This document shows, in pieces, positions 16,101-17,794 of a stretch of 17,794 nucleotides of DNA (position 1 is its first letter; each line of letters opens with the position of its first letter). The notes under the pieces were generated by a model. It saw only the letters and a list, made by a program, of their open reading frames with translations. It made no database searches and was not told where the DNA came from. This DNA is from Fibrobacter sp. (GTDB taxonomy: Bacteria; Fibrobacterota; Fibrobacteria; Fibrobacterales; Fibrobacteraceae): assembly GCA_017520105.1 (NCBI GenBank), contig JAFWRL010000046.1, forward strand, positions 1 to 17,794, written 5' to 3'. Position numbers and translations under genes: made by a program.

Positions 16101-16212
16101 AATTTGCCCATGCCGACGGCACCGCGAACATTGCGAATAGAATGAACAAAAACATGTTCACTGGAGTCAATCTAGCGAACATACGCGAAAACACATGAAT
16201 TTTCGATTTCAT
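7195..16212 (-). CDS. giant secreted modular protein (CUB/InlB-B-like repeats, Ig-like and jelly-roll-like modules, T9SS-like tail); probable surface adhesin
   Basis: The protein has 3005 residues. A signal peptide covers residues 1-36 (hydrophobic core FLFILFAMFAV, cleavage after AWA). Modules, in approximate residues: InlB-B/PF18998-like repeats (signature FxMPxxxVxVTPxF) near 50-136, 264-348, 349-436, 698-788, 905-998, 1380-1466, 1598-1683 and 1812-1897; CUB-like domains (FKVYDDGGxxGNYS, then LTGSI, DYLxVYDG, FKSDxSxxxxGLDLTV) with the motif starting at 158, 458, 593, 811, 1021, 1217, 1490, 1706 and 1923; Ig-like domains (YTGSAICP...ITGIGDYTG) at about 2031-2105, 2322-2397 and 2615-2690; two ~210-residue jelly-roll-like modules between them. 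A C-terminal region ends in LKGRRVNG...GAYYGKKILKK, resembling type IX sorting tails. The start is supported by AAGAAGGA at 16218-16225. No catalytic domain is seen. Surface binding or adhesion is inferred from architecture. Confidence 0.9.
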   Translation of the reverse strand: MKSKIHVFSRMFARLTPVNMFLFILFAMFAVPSAWANSGSLKGTIQSVSGGELKVRETDPSSWRLYGSFSFNKGDQVTLIVESGSLRGLKVKYRPNGYSDSIAVKYNAYLGNGYVKDSIVFIMPESDVVVTPVWGSGFYNMPEIGTTSVKIPEGVSSFKVYDDGGASGNYNGGYNFYNPNYMDLIAPAGYGFHVTGTIDLVDMDDFYVYEGLTHYSFNSVLQKSGYASIDATVNTNTMSFGLAAAASLRPKSGAGLDLTVTLVAQDYRIVIENPSEGGSISSNVNYATKGSVITLTAKPSSGYILKSVSVINTETDASVATYGGWDTNNKVTFTMPAARVKVTPVFVKDTYTITYKKDVAGSATGATSATVGSTVAVTAKPLNSSYFLKDLIVSSENETVDVTSLNWVNNSASFIMPFGNTTVTPVFTNDFSAEGGLYFKIPKSGTMSATIPAKVKSFKVYDNGGKSGNYSENASGMLYLTAPDGYVLLLTGNVNTYNSSDYLEIYNGFNTSNADSLLGVKSGSSSTCRFYSNARRMALKFVSDGSNNSSGLDLTVTLVKLDMSLDNDGTSDFVNMIYQHKATFYIPSNVSSFKVYDEGGKSGNYSNNGRDTLVLIAPANHVLQLTGNVSTAYSGDTLEVYTGSVIKSDSLLSKKRSTSSGSSLDIGKVFSKSRYMTLYFKSDATSNYAGLDLTVKVVDDANSIAVIDAEGGEVECVSSAKIGSKVTLTVTSDDGYLLSGIDVVDGDGNTVKLTSGGNFANPTATFIMPAVGPVTVTPHFTKDLNVAGDLYINMPTGENKSLLIPSGVESFKVYDDGGKDGYYSNSYEHSLRLTPPSGYILQLEGSINTYNSGDYLTVKDYADGRVILDNARSLSGKSYAASLWLTFHSDASGNSSGLDLTVTVVPEKKVTVNTATGGNVQPSSKVATPGSTVTLTATMNSGYYFESVDIRDAEDKKISYSLDYQWYSSNSSATITFVMPSSDVSVTPKFTKKLTAENAMAINIPASGTKSITVPAAVKSFKVYDNGGANGDYSNNNNGTLALTAPTGYVFELTGSISTYISNAVEKKECVEWGEYQGFAACEDFVHWNVNTCDAEDNLNVYDGANVSATPLLQGKLGCGATSSSWHCRYDYLQKEHCDSHSNVSWISVGKILSSSNKLTLNFKSGTSGTAAGLNLTVALHKISTDELEDDGDGNQYVNMILSKKTTVNIPSGVTSFKIYDDGGKNGAYNNNNADTLVLKAPIGSYIELTGSINTYIIKTEEGWYCNEWASGFDVNVCATSDNWYKNTCDEGDYLSVYDGSTPSSSPLLQGKYGCSATSAHWTCTLNYLSITNPNCGTHSNVSWLSVGTLRSTSNTMTLVFKSNSSGKSDGLDLTAKVVWVDYAIQVNGAQNGKMLASKTTKLHASDTVSLIAVPNSGYMLKDAVAEDLSGNKAKISQYSFSVSELVMPAKDLIIKPTFTNNLTAAGGLHLDMRKNKNFDASVPGDIKSFKIYDNGGKDSAYEANSNDTLTLAAPEGYRMILTGSVNMENNGWEYLYVYDGNSTKAQNLLSMTGSANKDNTTSSKSIGTVTSSDRYMTIRFKSDGSNQYDGLDLTVTLEKIKYTITKNVDENSGKTLYGKDNDTLGAEIYLTGSDLFSNVSVVDKNNKSVKVTTYTFDRARFTMPASNVTVTPTWATDFTAEGGLHLDMQKNKKWDMDIPSKVKSFYLYDNGGKNGYYEANSNDTLTLNAPAESYLVVTGSFTLEKGGDSLYIFDGTTISATKLYGGSNTTNGATYSIPTITSSGRSLTFYFKSNGSYNYSGFNLKVSVVPIEYEIAVDDPDNGRVECDKSKAAMDSLVTLQWEGQTGYILRDVDVEDASKNKIAVNGGWYSQYVTFSMPNSRVTVTPSFTNNWTAEGDGGLYINMPKVGTVNAEIPAKVKSFKVYDDGGASANYASGCNGTLVLNVPEGYLLELSGSVTTENPNSSGTIYDYLDVYDGADNTATKLVNKKTGSTTISAVRSSSRNLTLLFHSDGGGVSKGLDLTVTLVKPIVNMTVANIASQTYTGSAICPDVVVKDGDAVLEKNTDYTVACSDNINVGTATATITGIGNYTGNVVKTFTIIPEFTPWIGSVADATTPAKVETGLENETHTAGYWYVLNDNEDGGQSKVVWGKTPLTTNIVPACQGICGTANLEMGSMLYNPWVLIGFDIVGRTSANSPSLASADVSAWEGVCLTYRSEKASELLLGLGDYDEAIGYAYPAVSLPATHDNDGQRICARWSEFVQPGWARKAKISGEEAAERLVSLYFRIQGNTGKYKFNICAVGPYGSENELPQSCQEPLKLLNLLTVTNVVSQTYTGSAICPEVVVKDGEAVLEMNADYTVECSNNVDVGTATVTITGIGDYTGEVVKTFKIIPKFTPWIGTVADATKPAKVETGLDNETLTAGYWYVLNDNDDGGLSKAVLGKNTLTTNIAPSCGGICGTAELDRGTLIIDPWVKFVFDIVGRTSANSQTLATEDVSAWEGVCLTYRSEKTSELLLGLGDYDEAIGYANPAVSLPATNDTKGQRKCVRWSEFEQPGWAHKEKISGEEAAERLASLQFWIRGTTGKKYRFNICAVGPYGSENELPQSCPEPLKPLNLLTVENVVSQTYTGSAICPDVVVKDVDAVLEKNTDYTVTCSDNINVGTATVTITGIGDYTGTVSKQFTIIPKVVNDFAAVTIEQDENGTFAVIDGNYSGTDVVEIKNEIKDVPVVYNRSFPANAYSTIMLPFDVNTANIEGPDAVLRYNGIKTVNNVSSIRMKVVWATDKWVVANGIKDANDNYKQYPDVNLNANTPYLVQMGDATSEDGKTVALKVNGTVTIKKTADTATAINGWKFRGTWQYKRWDENDSELGFAYGFAASASETNNIKVGDFVKVGVGAWILPLRAYLVKAELPEKSAQLARANGAYVKRPTVVPEELPELMSIVIDGDDDNEEHTTVIGHFNTRTGEIKMNYDRGKFDLKGRRVNGEKPNARGAYYGKKILKK
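8140..10117 (-). repeat. in-frame tandem duplication inside the giant gene (period 876-879 bp)
   Basis: The landmark GTGTACGTTT recurs at 8321, 9200 and 10076 (plus-strand view), giving periods of 879 and 876 bp, or 293 and 292 codons. Each full unit encodes an Ig-like domain plus a jelly-roll-like module; the third unit has only the Ig-like part. Long stretches are nearly identical, for example around the GGCAGCTTTGCGGCAGTTCG segment at 8391 and 9270. The one-codon difference is GKKYRFNI versus GKYKFNI. The similarity indicates recent duplication or ongoing gene conversion. Confidence 0.9.
10123..15795 (-). repeat. array of nine CUB-like domains alternating with InlB-B-like repeats (protein-level repeat)
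   Basis: The motif beginning SFKVYDDGG recurs nine times, with F codons at 15741, 14841, 14436, 13782, 13152, 12564, 11745, 11097 and 10446. Each domain is ~115-190 residues. The domains are diverged at DNA level, unlike the downstream Ig/jelly-roll duplication, so this array is older. Domains 5 and 6 are longer because of cysteine-bearing insertions. Between most domains sits an ~80-90 residue InlB-B-like repeat; domains 2/3 and 5/6 are adjacent without one. Confidence 0.85.
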
Positions 16213-16217
16213 GTTTA

Positions 16218-16225
16218 TCCTTCTT
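16218..16225 (-). promoter_or_regulatory. ribosome binding site of the giant gene
   Basis: AAGAAGGA on the minus strand ends 5 nt before the ATG at 16210-16212. It fixes the start in front of the signal peptide, against the internal Met codons at residues 11 and 20. Confidence 0.75.
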
Positions 16226-16424
16226 TATGATTTGATGTTGTTTGGAAATTTTTTGAAAAAGCTTGTTTAAGTCGAGGAATTTCTGCACATAAGTACTGCG
16301 TTTTTCCCTTTTTTGCAAGGCCAATACCGTTTCGAGCAAGTCAGCCCGAATCTCAACCTCTAAACCTAATATTTTGCCATTGCCGAAACAATGGAGGGAA
16401 ACACACCTCTCAAACATGTTACGG

Positions 16425-16456
16425 CAAACTTACAAACTTTTCACGATTTTGTCAAA
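16425..16456 (-). promoter_or_regulatory. putative promoter of the giant gene
   Basis: On the minus strand a perfect -35 TTGACA (16450-16455), a 17-bp spacer and TAAGTT (16427-16432) form a sigma70-like promoter. The same bases also read TTTG (16453-16456), 20 bp, TAAGTTTG (16425-16432), which matches the Bacteroidota consensus TTTG-N(19-21)-TAnnTTTG. Predicted start is near 16420. A weaker alternative -35 lies at the TTGCAA near 16313-16318. Confidence 0.5.
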
Positions 16457-16492
16457 AACGTGATTAAAATCATACCAAAAACGGCAAAAACG
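16453..16492. repeat. three direct repeats of CAAAAACG upstream of the giant gene promoter
   Basis: Exact copies lie at 16453-16460, 16476-16483 and 16485-16492 (plus strand; CGTTTTTG on the transcribed strand). The first overlaps the -35 region; the other two lie just upstream, at spacings of 23 and 9 bp. They could bind an activator or simply provide bent A-tract DNA. Confidence 0.4.
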
Positions 16493-16590
16493 TTATGTAA
16501 AATTTTATTATAAAAGAAAAAGCATCCCGCAACGTAGTACGAGGGGGGGGGCAAGGCAAGCGACAGATTCCGTTTTTTTCAACAAAAACC

Positions 16591-17568
16591 TTATTTGAAA
16601 GCGAGGGCTGTGGCGATACCTTCCGAAGAAACGCCTATTGAACGAAGGTATTTCGCAATTTTCTTATCCCGAGCTGCGTTTTCAAGTTCATTTTTTCTGC
16701 GTTCCTGCTCGGCGCCTTCAATGCGTCCCTCTTTCCTTCCGCGGCGGAGGCCAGCACGTTCCGCCGCACGACGGCGATCGCCTGCAGTGATGATTCCCAA
16801 AGCCTGACCTATACTCATTCTCATACTTAAATCCTCCACAACGTTTTCATCGAGGTACTCACCTAAATATAGTTCAATCTTTTCGGCGAGGGTAGCCCTT
16901 GCGTTGTCCTCCAATTTCGAAAGCATTTTGGCCAAAATACCCCCAACTTTTTTCAATCCGTCGCTGTCAAAAGCATGCTTCATCACGAGTACGCCGACGG
17001 CAGCTTCGACATTCGGTTCCACATAGCAGGCTCTGTCGGGAATGTCTGCCAAGTTCACGAAAACGCATTCGAAAGGCAATCTTCTGCTGTTAAGTTTGCC
17101 CTTGTATTTTTCACGAAATTCCGCCAACGGGTCCCAATAGCCTAGACCGTTGTAGATGATAATCGCCTTGGTGTGGAACCATCGGAAACCGGTCTCGTTC
17201 TTGTTCACCATGACCTCGAACATGTATTCGTAAATCTGCGAAAGCACGTCGGCCTCGCGGTAGGACTTGTGTTCCAGCAGGATTCCCACAAAGACATCGG
17301 GGCCGTCCTTGAAGCTGGCCTTGAACGCGAGGTCGGAATACCCCCATTTCTTGACGTTGCTGAAACAGCCGGGAATCAGTTCAAGGCTCTGCATGTCAAC
17401 GGAGGCTAGCATCCGACGAAGTTCGGGATTTTTACGCTGGGCAAGCCGCAATAGAGCCCTTGTGTTTTCCGGCACCGCAAAGATATAGCGGAAGAACGGG
17501 TCGTGCTTGCGATTGTGTCTTTTCGGATTCCTGGTTTTAAGTCCTTTTTTCAACCTTCTCTTTTTCAT
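16591..17568 (-). CDS. Rpn-family recombination-promoting nuclease / putative transposase (PD-(D/E)XK)
   Basis: The protein has 325 residues from the ATG at 17568. After a very basic N-terminus comes HDPFFRYIFAVPENTRALL, the HDxxFK-like opening of the Rpn/PDDEXK transposase family (PF04754-like). Then YSDLAFKASF and VFVGILLEHKS supply the D...ExK active-site pattern (EHK), and YEYMFEVM follows. The C-terminal part has the Arg/Glu/Gly-rich GRKEGRIEGAEQ segment and a closing IAKYLRSIGVSSEGIA typical of the family. These proteins cleave DNA and promote RecA-independent recombination in E. coli; many genomes carry several copies. A TTG at 17607 would add 13 residues, but ATG 17568 directly precedes the basic segment. 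Neither start has a good Shine-Dalgarno. I see no terminal inverted repeats, so it is not part of a recognisable insertion sequence. Confidence 0.85.
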   Translation of the reverse strand: MKKRRLKKGLKTRNPKRHNRKHDPFFRYIFAVPENTRALLRLAQRKNPELRRMLASVDMQSLELIPGCFSNVKKWGYSDLAFKASFKDGPDVFVGILLEHKSYREADVLSQIYEYMFEVMVNKNETGFRWFHTKAIIIYNGLGYWDPLAEFREKYKGKLNSRRLPFECVFVNLADIPDRACYVEPNVEAAVGVLVMKHAFDSDGLKKVGGILAKMLSKLEDNARATLAEKIELYLGEYLDENVVEDLSMRMSIGQALGIITAGDRRRAAERAGLRRGRKEGRIEGAEQERRKNELENAARDKKIAKYLRSIGVSSEGIATALAFK

Positions 17569-17767
17569 TCTGGCGTGTTGCTGATCGGGAAAACCCCCGT
17601 AAGGCAAGTAAAGGTACTTTCCCCTACCGATATATTAACACGCTTTTTTGGTGTTCTTTGTCCGGACTTTTTGCGTAAAATAATTTTAGCAGTAGAATAC
17701 AAAAAGAAGAACCCCGCACGGAGGCGGGGATGACAGGCATCGAAGACGATGTTGTCGGCCGTTTTTT
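17569..17767. other. intergenic region upstream of the Rpn nuclease gene
   Basis: Apart from the terminator at 17695-17729 this holds an AT-rich stretch (about 17625-17690) that probably contains the Rpn promoter. TAATAT on the minus strand near 17631-17636 is a possible -10, but no -35 at proper spacing is visible. Confidence 0.35.
17695..17729 (-). terminator. intrinsic terminator for a minus-strand gene beyond the right edge
   Basis: Read leftward, a 6-bp GC stem (CCCCGC/GCGGGG, 17712-17717 and 17724-17729) with a 6-nt loop is followed by TTCTTCTTTTTG. It lies upstream of the Rpn gene on the same strand, so it ends the transcript of the preceding gene and leaves the Rpn gene to start its own. 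Confidence 0.6.
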
Positions 17768-17794
17768 CTACAGATTGTCAATAATCTCGTTGAA
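17768..17794 (-). CDS. possible C-terminal end of a truncated minus-strand gene
   Basis: On the minus strand the last 27 bases read FNEIIDNL then TAG, about 40 bp before the terminator hairpin. The spacing from stop codon to terminator supports a gene end, but eight residues are too few to identify a product, and another frame is also open here. Confidence 0.25.
   Translation of the reverse strand, partial: FNEIIDNL

Larger units (their letters stand above)
16213..16590. other. intergenic region and long 5' leader of the giant gene
   Basis: This ~378-bp gap between the giant gene start and the Rpn nuclease stop contains the putative promoter, three CAAAAACG repeats, a leader hairpin at 16377-16394 (6-bp arms CCATTG/CAATGG, 6-nt loop) and a run of nine G (16543-16551). 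A minus-strand frame at 16172-16417 overlaps the giant gene start but has no recognisable features. The predicted untranslated leader is about 205 nt. Confidence 0.6.

Noticed and set aside
7195..16212. CRISPR array or other short-repeat array
   Set aside because: The repeats are long, in-frame, protein-level domains with no short identical repeat/spacer pattern.
16172..16417. 81-residue minus-strand frame overlapping the giant gene start
   Set aside because: No motif, overlaps the signal-peptide coding region, no Shine-Dalgarno, and its ATG sits at the predicted transcription start. A leaderless leader peptide is not excluded but is unsupported.
16591..17607. Insertion sequence carrying the Rpn gene
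   Set aside because: No terminal inverted repeats or target-site duplication could be found at the borders; Rpn genes are usually stand-alone.

Overview
The window looks like a chromosome segment of a Fibrobacter-type bacterium (Fibrobacterota, F. succinogenes-like). This is inferred from the giant secreted protein, which ends in a type IX secretion-like tail and carries a jelly-roll-like module I associate with Fibrobacter surface proteins. An Rpn-family nuclease gene and moderate GC also fit. No database search was possible, so the taxonomic call is inference.

Layout. The left edge holds the first ~95 nt of a 16S rRNA gene (minus strand), its leader and an rrn promoter near 270-297 with A/T tracts upstream. 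Bases 428-5116 are a housekeeping block. miaA (tRNA dimethylallyltransferase, minus) is divergent from a two-gene plus-strand unit: a YibQ-like divergent polysaccharide deacetylase, then pdxJ (vitamin B6 synthesis). That unit converges on truA (tRNA pseudouridine synthase, minus), which is translationally coupled to an upstream two-TM protein with a C-terminal HTH-like segment. Two tRNA-modification genes therefore flank a B6/envelope pair.

Bases 4922-5267 are intergenic. They hold a strong plus-strand terminator preceded by a small hairpin and an exposed CCTCCT (anti-Shine-Dalgarno-like) motif, which could be the 3' end of a small RNA. Next is a plus-strand OLD-family ATPase/TOPRIM nuclease (5268-7049), probably defence-related, with no helicase partner and a promoter so close to the ATG that the mRNA may be leaderless. 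Three hairpins lie in the 145 bp after it.

Bases 7195-16212 (minus) are one 3005-residue secreted protein: signal peptide; alternating InlB-B/PF18998-like repeats and nine CUB-like domains, two of them with matching six-cysteine insertions; three Ig-like domains alternating with two ~210-residue jelly-roll-like modules made by a near-perfect 876/879-bp tandem duplication; and a C-terminal sorting-like tail. It is the most notable element, a probable giant surface adhesin. Its promoter region has a sequence matching both the sigma70 and the Bacteroidota-type consensus, plus three CAAAAACG direct repeats.

The right end holds an Rpn-family PD-(D/E)XK nuclease (16591-17568, minus) and a terminator that seems to serve a minus-strand gene lying beyond the window.
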